DNA from: Hominiventricola aquisgranensis
GTDB taxonomy: Bacteria; Bacillota; Clostridia; Lachnospirales; Lachnospiraceae
NCBI RefSeq assembly: GCF_040096225.1
Contig: NZ_JBBMFC010000005.1
Span: 87,165-151,164 of the forward strand
DNA length: 64,000 nucleotides
Direction of reading: 5' to 3'
The translations under genes and the position numbers were made by a program. Shown one piece after another: positions 41,520 through 50,232 of the stretch; position 1 is the stretch's first letter; each line of letters opens with the position of its first letter. A model generated the notes under the pieces. The model was not told where the DNA came from and made no database searches. It was given only the letters and a program-made list of their open reading frames with translations.

Positions 41520-42722
41520 TTAGCCCGCCGGCTGAGCTGCTGGATCGGCCGCTGGCTGAGCTGCCGGATCAGTCGCCGGCTGAGTTGCCGGATCGGTCGC
41601 TGGCTGAGCTGCCGGGTCGGTCGCTGGCTGAGTCGCCGGGTCGGTTGCTGGCTGAGTCGCCGGATCAGTCGCTGGCTGAGTCGCCGGTGTCTGCATTTTC
41701 ACTGTCGTTTTCTTTGTCCGGTCCCGTTCTCTTGTCATCTCACTGTCGTCAATAGCAGGATTCTTCTGTGCTGCCTGATGAGTTGCCTCCGCCAGCCAGT
41801 TATAATAAAGCTTCTGCACTTTTACTTCTTCGATTGCTTTATTGACTGCATCAAGAAATACTTTCTGATCTTTGACCACTCCGCCAACCACTCCAGCTGC
41901 CTCATATTCCAGCTCCAAAGCTGACAATGCCAGATCATCATCTTCCTTCATCAGATCTTCCGCCACCGCTTCATCCAGTGCCACTGCATCTGCTTTGCCT
42001 GATCGAAGCATCTCGATTCCATCTGAAACCACATCGACCAGCGTCATATAAGTCTCCGGCATCTGCTCCATCACCAGCTGTGCCTGCAAGGTTCCATACT
42101 GAGCCACCACCGTTTTCCCGATAAATGCGTCCAGATCCTTGTATTTTTTCTGTTTTTCCTCTGTGACCAGCAATACCTGCTTCCCTGGTTTATAATATTC
42201 CTCTGTAAAATCCACCGATGCCTTACGATCGTTCTTGGGCAGCATTCCAAGAAGCACCAGATCCACAGTCCCTTCCTTCGCCGCTTTCAGGCAATCATCA
42301 AACTCCATCTCCACGAACAAAGGCTCCACGCCTAACTGCTTTGCAATATATTCGCCAAGCTGCACATCACTTCCTGCACATGTGGGCGTATCATCTGTCT
42401 GTGCGGTGTTATCCGCCGCAGATGTCTTTGTTGTATCGGTCTCCTTATCTGCCGCAGATATTTTTGTCGTATCTTTACTGTCCTCCGTAAATGCAAATGG
42501 CGCATAATCCGGCGAAATAGCGATCAGCAGTTTTCCTGATTCTGTCACCTGCTCCAGTCTGTCATCCTTCAGATTCCGTTCTGGAAGTTTATCTTCTGTC
42601 ACCCCGACATCTTCTACCACAAGCTCTTCATTTTTAGCAGTTGACTCCTGCGCATTTACTCCACATGCTGTTGTCTGTACGGCCAGCAATGCCGCCAGTC
42701 CCAGGCATACCAGTTTTTTCAT
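41520..42722 (-). CDS. Orphan family-3 solute-binding lipoprotein with Ala/Gln/Pro/Asp repeat tail
   Basis: A 400-residue secreted protein. A signal peptide (MKKLVCLGLAALLAVQTTAC) with Cys at the lipobox position is followed by a SBP_bac_3-like domain: GKLLIAISPDYAPFAF, VDLVLLGMLPKNDRKASVDF, KTVVAQYGTLQAQLVMEQMP and LRSGKADAVALDEAVAEDLM. A Thr/Ser/Asp-rich insert (DTTKISAADKETDTTKTSAA) interrupts the domain near residue 75. The C-terminus is about seven copies of ATQPATDP-like units. No permease or ATPase gene adjoins it. The start is the ATG at 42722; upstream in-frame sequence belongs to the tRNA. Confidence 0.87.
   Translation of the reverse strand: MKKLVCLGLAALLAVQTTACGVNAQESTAKNEELVVEDVGVTEDKLPERNLKDDRLEQVTESGKLLIAISPDYAPFAFTEDSKDTTKISAADKETDTTKTSAADNTAQTDDTPTCAGSDVQLGEYIAKQLGVEPLFVEMEFDDCLKAAKEGTVDLVLLGMLPKNDRKASVDFTEEYYKPGKQVLLVTEEKQKKYKDLDAFIGKTVVAQYGTLQAQLVMEQMPETYMTLVDVVSDGIEMLRSGKADAVALDEAVAEDLMKEDDDLALSALELEYEAAGVVGGVVKDQKVFLDAVNKAIEEVKVQKLYYNWLAEATHQAAQKNPAIDDSEMTRERDRTKKTTVKMQTPATQPATDPATQPATDPATQPATDPAAQPATDPATQPATDPAAQPAADPAAQPAG
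41523..41690. repeat. 24-nt tandem repeat encoding the lipoprotein tail
   Basis: About seven near-identical 24-nt units (core CTGAGCTGCCGGATC plus GGTCGCTGG variants) encode (A/T)QPATDPA-type octapeptides. Such arrays change copy number by slippage without breaking the frame. Confidence 0.85.
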
Positions 42723-42760
42723 GCAATCTATTTCCTTTCTGTTATAAGCATTAAGATAAG

Positions 42761-42794
42761 AAAAAGGCTCCGGAAATCTGTTATTTCCGAAGCC
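42761..42794 (-). terminator. tRNA-Trp terminator
   Basis: The stem GGCTTCGGAAAT / ATTTCCGGAGCC (12 bp, one T-G wobble) is followed by TTTTT on the minus strand, 4 nt after the tRNA end. Confidence 0.85.
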
Positions 42795-42797
42795 TAG

Positions 42798-42870
42798 CAG
42801 GGACAGAAGGACTCGAACCCTCGACATTTGGTTTTGGAGACCAACGTTCTACCAACTGAACTATATCCCT
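42798..42870 (-). tRNA. tRNA-Trp (CCA anticodon)
   Basis: The 73-nt cloverleaf on the minus strand begins AGGGATA and ends TGTCCCT plus discriminator G. D-arm GTTCAGTTGGTAGAAC, anticodon loop CTCCAAA giving CCA, T-arm GAGGGTTCGAGTCCTTC. The 3' CCA is not encoded. It is a single tRNA gene with its own terminator. Confidence 0.95.
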
Positions 42871-42941
42871 GTGTATCACTGACACCATGAAACTATACCA
42901 CGATTCGACTTTTGTGTCAATGAAAACTTGCGAAAATATTG

Positions 42942-43111
42942 AAAATATTGTAACTGTTCAGAGCTGCATTCGCAAAATCGCCTCTACGAGGCTTTTCTTT
43001 TGCTCATGATGGCTTCTCGCCATATACATATTTAAAAATATGCTCGATCATGCAAGCATGGCTCGCATATTTATTAAATATGTGCATGGCTCTGAACAAT
43101 TACAAAATATT
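42942..43111. repeat. Multi-hairpin element between tRNA-Trp and radA
   Basis: An outer stem TGTTCAGAGC...TGCA / TGCA...GCTCTGAACA (42955-42968 / 43083-43098), extended by AT-rich pairs, encloses several small hairpins: GCCTC-tac-GAGGC, ATGGC-ttct-c-GCCAT, ATATTT-aa-AAATAT, CATGC-aa-GCATG and ATATTTA-t-TAAATAT. The layout resembles a multi-branched fold. It ends right at the radA stop codon. The nearest hairpin with a T-rich tail could end radA transcription, but the whole is far more than a terminator. Confidence 0.6.
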
Positions 43112-44488
43112 TTATAAGCACTTCATAGCATCCCACACAGCAGACACGCCAATCAGTTCAATGCCTTTGATGTCCTTCACCTGATCCATAGAGCTCTTAG
43201 GAAGGATCACTTTCGTGAAACCTAAGCGTTTGGCTTCCTGTACCCGCTGCTTTGCCATACTGACTGCACGGACTTCACCGCTTAATCCCACCTCACCAAA
43301 TACGATGGTCTTGTCAGAGACTGGCACATCTTTATAACTGGAGATCACCGCAAGCACCAGCGCCAGATCCATAGCCGGTTCACTTAAGCGCACACCACCT
43401 GCAATATTTACATAGGCATCATAGCCTGACAGCGGCAGATTCAACCGCTTCTCCAGTACCGCCATAAGAAGATTCAGCCGATTATAATCGGTTCCTGCCG
43501 CAGTTCTCCTGGGCAGTCCGAAATTGGTCCGGCATACCAACGCCTGTACTTCCAGAAGCATAGGCCTGGTGCCTTCCATGGTGCATGCCACCACTGACCC
43601 GGAAGCCCCCTCTGGCTTTCCACTTAACATATACTCTGAAGGATTGCTCACTTCCCTGAGCCCTTTGTCTGTCATCTCAAAGACACCGATCTCATTGGTA
43701 GAACCAAAACGGTTCTTTACACTTCTTAAGATTCGATAGGATGCATACCGGTCACCTTCAAAATACAATACCGTGTCCACCATGTGTTCCAGCACACGTG
43801 GTCCTGCCACAGTTCCTTCTTTTGTCACATGCCCTACAATAAAAATTGTAATATTATTTTCCTTTGCCAGACGCATAAGTACTCCTGTTGCCTCCCTCAC
43901 CTGGGATACACTTCCGGGTGCAGAAGATACATTTTCCTGATACATGGTCTGGATTGAATCAATGATCACTGCCTGCGGCTTTTTCTTCAGAACAATGGAC
44001 TCAATATCATCCAGATTGGTCTCACACAGCAAGGTCATGGCATCAGAGAACTCTCCGATCCGCACTGCACGAAGCTTGATCTGCTGCAGTGATTCCTCAC
44101 CGGAGATATATAAGATGCTGTCAAGCCGCTCTGCCAGATTACGACATACCTGCAGGAGCAGTGTGGATTTACCGATTCCCGGATCTCCGCCTACCAATAC
44201 AAGAGAACCTGGCACAATTCCTCCACCCAGTACCTGGTCAAGTTCCGACATTCCCGTGGAGATCCGTCCTTCTGAATCAGCCTCAATGCCTTTCAGGGTA
44301 ACTGGTTCCCGGACTTCTCTGGCACTTCTTCGGCTGCTTCCGCCCTTGGTCTTTGGTGCTGCCGGTTCTTCCGCAAACGTATTCCACTCCCGGCAGGCCG
44401 GGCACTGGCCCGACCATTTCGCCGACTCATATCCACAATTCTGACAAAAAAAGATCGTTCCGCCTTTTTTCTCTTTATTTTTGTACAT
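43112..44488 (-). CDS. radA: DNA repair protein RadA (Sms)
   Basis: RecA-like ATPase that helps process recombination intermediates. The 458 residues have the N-terminal zinc finger FFCQNCGYESAKWSGQCPAC, Walker A LVGGDPGIGKSTLLLQ near 95, the KNRFGS motif in RSVKNRFGSTNEIG, and a C-terminal Lon-like domain with VNIAGGVRLSEPAMDLALV. It starts 14 nt inside the end of clpC, so the pair is coupled, as in many Firmicutes. Confidence 0.97.
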   Translation of the reverse strand: MYKNKEKKGGTIFFCQNCGYESAKWSGQCPACREWNTFAEEPAAPKTKGGSSRRSAREVREPVTLKGIEADSEGRISTGMSELDQVLGGGIVPGSLVLVGGDPGIGKSTLLLQVCRNLAERLDSILYISGEESLQQIKLRAVRIGEFSDAMTLLCETNLDDIESIVLKKKPQAVIIDSIQTMYQENVSSAPGSVSQVREATGVLMRLAKENNITIFIVGHVTKEGTVAGPRVLEHMVDTVLYFEGDRYASYRILRSVKNRFGSTNEIGVFEMTDKGLREVSNPSEYMLSGKPEGASGSVVACTMEGTRPMLLEVQALVCRTNFGLPRRTAAGTDYNRLNLLMAVLEKRLNLPLSGYDAYVNIAGGVRLSEPAMDLALVLAVISSYKDVPVSDKTIVFGEVGLSGEVRAVSMAKQRVQEAKRLGFTKVILPKSSMDQVKDIKGIELIGVSAVWDAMKCL

Positions 44489-46895
44489 TGATTTTCAGTT
44501 TTCCTCCGACCACTTTCACATCCACATGATCGCCTGCCTTGATCTTTCCATCCAGCATCTCATCTGCCAGACGATCCTCGATCCGGTTCTGGACCGCACG
44601 TTTTAACGGGCGGGCACCATATTTCGCATCATAACTGGTCTCAGCCAGCCATTTCTTCACAGAATCTGTAAAATGCACCTGAATGGAAAGCTGATTTTTG
44701 CAGCGTTTCTCCAGCTCCTGCAGCAGAAGTCCTGTGATCTGAGTGATCTCATCCTTCTGGAGCATGTGGAATACGATCGTCTCATCAATTCGATTCAGAA
44801 ACTCCGGCCGGAAGATCTGTTTTACCTCATTCATCACGCTGTTCTTCATGAACTCATAATCCTGCTTTGCGTTTTCTGACGATGCAAAGCCCAGCTTCTT
44901 CGGATTGACGATGGAACCTGCCCCCGCATTAGAAGTCATGATGATCACGGTATTTTTAAAATCCACCTGTCGTCCCTGGGAATCTGTAATGTGCCCATCA
45001 TCCAGCACCTGCAGCAAAATATTAAATACATCCGGATGAGCCTTCTCGATCTCATCAAACAGAATCACTGCATAAGGATTTCTGCGGACCTTTTCACTGA
45101 GCTGTCCGCCATCATCATGTCCCACATATCCTGGTGGAGAGCCTATCATCTTGGCTACACTGTGCTTCTCCATATATTCAGACATGTCAACACGAATCAT
45201 GGCATCTTCTTTTCCAAACAGCACCTCTGCCAGTGCCTTGGAAAGCTCTGTCTTACCCACACCAGTAGGTCCAAGGAATAAAAATGATCCGATGGGACGT
45301 TTCGGGTCTTTTAAGCCTACTCTTCCTCGCTTCACAGCCTTTGCAACCGCCTGCACCGCTTCATCCTGTCCGATGACTCTCTTATGAAGTGTCTTCTCCA
45401 GACGCCGAAGCTTCTGGGACTCTGCCTCTGCAATCCGCTGTACCGGGATTTTGGTCCATTTGGCCACCGCTTCCGCTATCTGTTCTTCTGCCACGATGTT
45501 GGAACTCTTACGCCCGCGCCGGTTCTCTTTTTTCTCCAGCAGATGTTCCAGCCGTTCCACTTCCTCTTTGCAATTGTGGGCTTTCTCCAGATCTGACTCC
45601 ATCAGTGCCTGATCAAGTGCCGCTCTTGCATCCAACAGCTCCTGGATCGTATCCGTAGAGCCTGCCTGTTTGCTGCCGAACTGTCCCAGTCTCAGTCCTG
45701 CTGCCGCTTCATCCATCAGATCGATGGCCTTATCCGGCAGAAATCGGTCATTTACATAACGATCTGACAGTCTTGCTGCTGCCTCCAGTGCCTCATCCGA
45801 GATCTGTACCTGGTGATGAGACTCATAATACGGACGTAATCCTTTCAGGATCTTAATCGTCTGTTCCACCGATGCCGGTTCTACCGTCACTGGCTGGAAT
45901 CTTCGCTCCAGAGCCGCATCCTTCTCAATATGCTTCCGGTACTCTTCCAGAGTGGTAGCACCGATGATCTGAATCTCACCCCTTGCCATGGCAGGTTTCA
46001 GAATATTAGAGGCATCCATGGCTCCCTCGGCACCTCCTGCACCAATGATCGTATGAAGCTCATCAATAAACAGAAGAATATTTCCGTCCTCACGAACCTC
46101 ATCGATCACATTCTTAATACGCTCCTCAAACTCGCCACGATATTTGGACCCGGCTACCATAGCCGTCAGATCCAGAATACACAGCCGTCTGCCCCGGATA
46201 GAATCCGGTACTTTTCCTGCTGCGATCCGGGCTGCCAGTCCTTCCACAATGGCAGTCTTACCGACTCCGGGCTCCCCGATCAGACAAGGATTGTTCTTAG
46301 TCCGGCGGCTTAATACCTGAATGACACGCAGGATCTCTTCTTCCCTTCCAATCACCGGATCCAGCCGTCCTTCAGTTGCCATAGCGGTCAGGTCACGGCT
46401 GTACTGTTCCAGCGTCTGGGTCCCTTTGGACCTGGATTCATCCTTGCTGTACTCAGACGCCTTCTCACCCATGGAGTTAACCAGATCCACATAGATATCC
46501 CGCACCCGGATACCCATGGTAGTCAGCAGACGGGAGCCTACGCACTCACCATCCTTAAATATTGCAATCAGAATATGCTCGGTTCCCACCAGTCTCTCAT
46601 GAAACCGATGTGCTTCCATCTGTGCATCATCCAGAATCTTTCTGGCCCTCGGAGTAAAGCTTCTGCCTTCCTCCGGAAGCATCCCGCCTTCCGGCGCGAT
46701 CAGCTGACTGATCATATCTGTAAGTCCCGCCTCTGTCACGCCTGCATTTATAAGCACCTGTCCGGCTGTGCTTTCCTGCTCCCTTAACAGTCCCAGCAAA
46801 ATATGCTCGGTTCCTGTATAGGGATGTTTCATCTGTCCTGATATTCTCTTTGCCTGTCGGAGCGCGGCCTGGGCCGCATCCGTATAGATCTGCAT
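44475..46895 (-). CDS. clpC: ATP-dependent Clp protease ATPase subunit ClpC
   Basis: Hsp100 unfoldase that feeds ClpP. The 806 residues have two N-terminal Clp_N repeats (1-145), AAA1 with GEPGVGKTAIVEGLAARI, a middle region with helical EEVERLEHLLEKKENRRGRK, and AAA2 with FLGPTGVGKTELSKALAEVL, then a D2 small domain. The Firmicutes partners McsA, McsB and CtsR are not in the operon. A GntR-type regulator sits 11 nt upstream instead, and radA overlaps downstream. Confidence 0.95.
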   Translation of the reverse strand: MQIYTDAAQAALRQAKRISGQMKHPYTGTEHILLGLLREQESTAGQVLINAGVTEAGLTDMISQLIAPEGGMLPEEGRSFTPRARKILDDAQMEAHRFHERLVGTEHILIAIFKDGECVGSRLLTTMGIRVRDIYVDLVNSMGEKASEYSKDESRSKGTQTLEQYSRDLTAMATEGRLDPVIGREEEILRVIQVLSRRTKNNPCLIGEPGVGKTAIVEGLAARIAAGKVPDSIRGRRLCILDLTAMVAGSKYRGEFEERIKNVIDEVREDGNILLFIDELHTIIGAGGAEGAMDASNILKPAMARGEIQIIGATTLEEYRKHIEKDAALERRFQPVTVEPASVEQTIKILKGLRPYYESHHQVQISDEALEAAARLSDRYVNDRFLPDKAIDLMDEAAAGLRLGQFGSKQAGSTDTIQELLDARAALDQALMESDLEKAHNCKEEVERLEHLLEKKENRRGRKSSNIVAEEQIAEAVAKWTKIPVQRIAEAESQKLRRLEKTLHKRVIGQDEAVQAVAKAVKRGRVGLKDPKRPIGSFLFLGPTGVGKTELSKALAEVLFGKEDAMIRVDMSEYMEKHSVAKMIGSPPGYVGHDDGGQLSEKVRRNPYAVILFDEIEKAHPDVFNILLQVLDDGHITDSQGRQVDFKNTVIIMTSNAGAGSIVNPKKLGFASSENAKQDYEFMKNSVMNEVKQIFRPEFLNRIDETIVFHMLQKDEITQITGLLLQELEKRCKNQLSIQVHFTDSVKKWLAETSYDAKYGARPLKRAVQNRIEDRLADEMLDGKIKAGDHVDVKVVGGKLKINVQK

Positions 46896-46906
46896 ATGTC
46901 TCCTCC

Positions 46907-47278
46907 TTATGCCCCGTATTCTTCGTAGATCTCATCTATTAACTGATGCACTTCTTCTCTGGTAATGTTTTTACAGCTTCCCTTTGCCAGAAGAACCAGA
47001 AGTCCCTGCTTCATGTCCTCCATCGCTTTGAGCTTATCTGCATCCACTGCGATCACTGCACCATATCTTCTGTCCAGCCGGATATAGCCCTCCTGCTTCA
47101 ACAGGGAATAGGCTTTGTTTACCGTGTGCATATTGATGCCCACCTCATCTGCCAGCTGACGGACACTGGGGAGGGTATCTCCCTCCTGCAGTCTGGAAGT
47201 CGCGATGCCAATAATGATCTGATGATATAACTGCACATAGAATGCTTCATCACTGTTAAAATCAATTTCTAAATACAT
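46907..47278 (-). CDS. GntR-family (YtrA-type) repressor
   Basis: About 123 residues from the ATG at 47278, with AGAGG 8 nt upstream. The winged helix spans about residues 10-75: FYVQLYHQIIIGIATSRLQ, GDTLPSVRQLADEVGINMHT and VNKAYSLLKQEGYI. The short C-terminal tail places it in the YtrA group, which lacks a ligand domain. It heads the clpC-radA operon and so probably controls it. AGAGCC-N10-GGCTCT in the leader may be its operator, which is inference. Confidence 0.9.
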   Translation of the reverse strand: MYLEIDFNSDEAFYVQLYHQIIIGIATSRLQEGDTLPSVRQLADEVGINMHTVNKAYSLLKQEGYIRLDRRYGAVIAVDADKLKAMEDMKQGLLVLLAKGSCKNITREEVHQLIDEIYEEYGA

Positions 47279-47308
47279 GATCATGTCCTCTTACGTTATT
47301 GATAATTC

Positions 47309-47386
47309 AGAGCCACATCCGCACGGCTCTAACATATCCATCATTTGTTATATAGGCAGTATAACAGCATCTCATTTTCCGGTCAA
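47309..47386 (-). promoter_or_regulatory. Promoter and palindrome of the gntR-clpC-radA operon
   Basis: Minus-strand TTGACC (47381-47386) and TATACT (47358-47363) have a 17-nt spacer. Downstream is AGAGCC-N10-GGCTCT (47309-47330), a possible operator. No CtsR direct repeat (GGTCAAA type heptads) was seen beyond the -35 itself. Confidence 0.6.
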
Positions 47387-47421
47387 CACTTTCCTGTCTT
47401 TGCAAAAGCTTTCCAAACAGA

Positions 47422-47468
47422 AATGAGCGAAGCTCGCAGTTTACTTATCCCCGCAGGTTTCGCTCATT
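47422..47468. terminator. Terminator-like hairpin after the cohesin-like gene
   Basis: Arms AATGAGCGAA and TTCGCTCATT (10 bp) enclose 27 nt with a partial inner pairing. The T run is weak on either strand. It sits between the gntR promoter and the surface-protein stop. Confidence 0.55.
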
Positions 47469-47518
47469 CTTCATTGTCTGTCAGACTATTATTTTCTTTT
47501 GTTTATTGCTTCCTCTGA

Positions 47519-48856
47519 TCAGTCTTCGTCATCGTCGGATGCATTGTCCAGATCGATAATCTCCAGTTCATCCTCTTCCGGGTCATGGAAATCAGACTCA
47601 TTTTCCTCCAGACTGCCGGTTACATAGGAACTGCTCTTGGGAGTATGATCCTCTTCTTCCTCATCATCCTCTTTTTCCGGGAGCATCTGCATCTTCTTCA
47701 TACGCAGAGTCAGGATCACAACCGCATTAAGCAGAATAATGATGATCAGCGTCATGACCAGAATGATCATCAGACGACGTCCCATATCAGTGGTATAGCG
47801 ATTCTGCTGATAGTCTGCCTCTGTACGAAGGGCTGCATCCTGATCCTCCAGCTCGGTAATATAATTCTGCTCACCCTGGTAAGCCACATCATCAAATAAC
47901 TGCAGGGAATCCTTATCATAGTCATAGCTGTACCACGCTTTTTCGCCATCCTGGTTGACGCCATAGACCAGATAACGGTTAGTATCATCAAAGATCTCAT
48001 CCACACCATCGATGATCACATGCTTATATGCCGGTACAGTATATTTTGCACCCCACGGCATATCTACATAAGAATAACGGATCGGCACATATCCGCCCTC
48101 TTCCGGCTCAATAAAGGTCACCGTATCTGTTCCGCTCTGCTTTTCAATATAAGGAACAATATTTCCGGTATCCGGGTTATATACAAAGTAATCACGGTAG
48201 CTTCCGTTATCGCTGAACAGATATACAAGATAGACATCTGTTACAGTGTTATGCAGAACGCGGACCTGCTTTCCCTGGATCTCTATCTTTTCATCATCAT
48301 ATCCATCTATCCCCGGAATATGATGAGTCAGGAAGGTTCTTCCGTCGATGACCCAGGTCGCACGATCTGCATCATCTTCTTCCTCTTCCTCATCTTCTGC
48401 AGAGGCATCTTCTTTTTCTTCCTCTTCTTCCTCCAGAGATACACCGCTTAAGGCATCGATCTCTTTTCCATTTACCGTGATGGTACAGGAAGATACCGTC
48501 ACTTCAGAGGTACCATCTGTCAGACCTTTGAATTTTACTCCAAATGTAGCAGCCTTACTGCCTGGATTGCTGGACAACTCCACCAGACCATTTCCACCGC
48601 TTCCGGAGAAATTATCTCCACCACTTCCGGACATATAGGTCAGATCACTCTTATCATAAGATAAAGTCAGTTTTACACTCTCAATGGAATCATCATTGGT
48701 GATCTTATAAGATGCAGATACAATTTTATCCTTCTGTACTGTCAGTTCTGTGTCCCCGGTTACGGAAGGCGCCGCCAATACTGTCATGCCAAAGCACAGT
48801 ACCAAAGCTGCAATCAGACCCATCGTCTTTCCAAACAGTTTCTTTTTATTCTTCAT
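47519..48856 (-). CDS. Cohesin-like membrane-anchored surface protein
   Basis: A 445-residue protein with a signal peptide (1-29, ending VLAAPS), a cohesin-like beta domain (about 30-140: SVTGDTELTVQKDKIVSASY, VKLTLSYDKSDLTYMSG), a run of Glu/Asp (about 145-165), a second unknown beta-rich region (170-330), a coiled stretch, a membrane helix near 366-388 (LMIILVMTLIIIILLNAVVI) and an acidic cytoplasmic tail. Cohesin-like folds can bind partner proteins or polymers; no dockerin was found here. The very acidic tail is odd. It has no operon partners. Confidence 0.75.
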   Translation of the reverse strand: MKNKKKLFGKTMGLIAALVLCFGMTVLAAPSVTGDTELTVQKDKIVSASYKITNDDSIESVKLTLSYDKSDLTYMSGSGGDNFSGSGGNGLVELSSNPGSKAATFGVKFKGLTDGTSEVTVSSCTITVNGKEIDALSGVSLEEEEEEKEDASAEDEEEEEDDADRATWVIDGRTFLTHHIPGIDGYDDEKIEIQGKQVRVLHNTVTDVYLVYLFSDNGSYRDYFVYNPDTGNIVPYIEKQSGTDTVTFIEPEEGGYVPIRYSYVDMPWGAKYTVPAYKHVIIDGVDEIFDDTNRYLVYGVNQDGEKAWYSYDYDKDSLQLFDDVAYQGEQNYITELEDQDAALRTEADYQQNRYTTDMGRRLMIILVMTLIIIILLNAVVILTLRMKKMQMLPEKEDDEEEEDHTPKSSSYVTGSLEENESDFHDPEEDELEIIDLDNASDDDED

Positions 48857-48938
48857 ATAACTCTCTCTTTCCGGATTTTTAAAATATATTCTACCTTATC
48901 TTGTATCCGCAGGAAAGTCAACAGATTTCATAAAAATT

Positions 48939-50210
48939 TCACACCTCGTCAATGGCTTTTCCGATGTCATGACGATAATATTTGTTATCAAAATCCACCA
49001 GTTCTACTGCTTTATATGCATTGGCTCTTGCTTCTTTCAAAGTACTTCCAAGCGCTGTCACGCCAAGCACACGGCCGCCATTTGTCACGATCTGACCATC
49101 TTTTAACTTACTTCCTGCATGGAATACAAATTTATCCTTGCAGCCCTTGAAATGTTCAAGACCATGAATTGGGAATCCTTTTTCGTATTTTACCGGATAA
49201 CCATCGGATGCCAGTACCACGCAGACTGCCGCATTGTCTTCAAACTCCAGATTGATCTGGTCAAGGGTGCCATCCACGCACGCCTCAAAGACATCCACAA
49301 TATCATTTTTCATACGTGGGAGAACTACCTGCGTCTCCGGATCCCCGAATCTGGCATTGTATTCAAGCACCTTCGGTCCCTTTGGTGTCAGCATCAGTCC
49401 AAAGAAAATCACTCCCTTGAACTCTCTGCCCTCAGCTGCCATGGCATCCACAGTCTTCTGATAAATATATTTTTTACAGAATTCGTCCACTTCATCCGTA
49501 TAGAACGGGCTCGGAGAAAATGTTCCCATACCGCCGGTATTGAGTCCCTGGTCTCCATCCATGGCGCGCTTGTGATCCTGGGAAGAAGTCATGATCCTGA
49601 TATTCTTTCCATCCACAAAGCTTAACACGGATACTTCGCGGCCGGTCATGAACTCTTCAATGACCATCTTGTTGCCTGCGGTACCGAACTTTTTATCCAT
49701 CATAATGGACTGTACGCCCTCGCGCGCCTCTTCCAGTGTATTGCAGATCAGCACACCTTTGCCAAGTGCCAGTCCATCTGCCTTCAGTACGATAGGCATA
49801 TCAGCGGTCTCCAGATACTCCAGTGCTTTCTGCGGATCGTCAAAATTCTCATAAACTGCCGTCGGAATATCATATTTTTTCATCAGATCTTTTGAAAATG
49901 CTTTGGATCCCTCCAGGATCGCAGCGTTCTTTCTCGGTCCGAACACACGAAGACCTTCTGCCTCAAACACATCCACGATACCGCCTACCAGCGGATCATC
50001 CATCCCTACGACTGTCAGATCGATCTGCTTTTCTTTTGCAAATGCGACCAGTTTGTCAAATTCCATTGCTCCGATATCCACGCACTCTGCATATTCAGAG
50101 ATTCCTGCGTTTCCCGGCGCACAGTAGATCTTGTCTACCTTCGGACTCTGTGCCACTTTCCATGCGATGGCATGCTCTCTTCCGCCACTTCCCACGATCA
50201 AAATCTTCAT
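48939..50210 (-). CDS. purD: Phosphoribosylamine-glycine ligase
   Basis: GAR synthetase of purine synthesis. 423 residues from the ATG at 50210 (GGAGG 8 nt upstream): MKILIVGSGGREHAIAWK, then the ATP-grasp part with VLKADGLALGKGV and FSPSPFYTDEVDEF, and RFGDPETQVVLPRMKNDIVD near 290. Last gene of purEMND, 22 nt after purN. Confidence 0.97.
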   Translation of the reverse strand: MKILIVGSGGREHAIAWKVAQSPKVDKIYCAPGNAGISEYAECVDIGAMEFDKLVAFAKEKQIDLTVVGMDDPLVGGIVDVFEAEGLRVFGPRKNAAILEGSKAFSKDLMKKYDIPTAVYENFDDPQKALEYLETADMPIVLKADGLALGKGVLICNTLEEAREGVQSIMMDKKFGTAGNKMVIEEFMTGREVSVLSFVDGKNIRIMTSSQDHKRAMDGDQGLNTGGMGTFSPSPFYTDEVDEFCKKYIYQKTVDAMAAEGREFKGVIFFGLMLTPKGPKVLEYNARFGDPETQVVLPRMKNDIVDVFEACVDGTLDQINLEFEDNAAVCVVLASDGYPVKYEKGFPIHGLEHFKGCKDKFVFHAGSKLKDGQIVTNGGRVLGVTALGSTLKEARANAYKAVELVDFDNKYYRHDIGKAIDEV

Positions 50211-50232
50211 CTGTATTTCCTCCGCGCTTGTT

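Noticed and set aside
41523..41690. A CRISPR-like array
   Set aside because: The repeats are contiguous 24-nt units without spacers and encode a protein tail.
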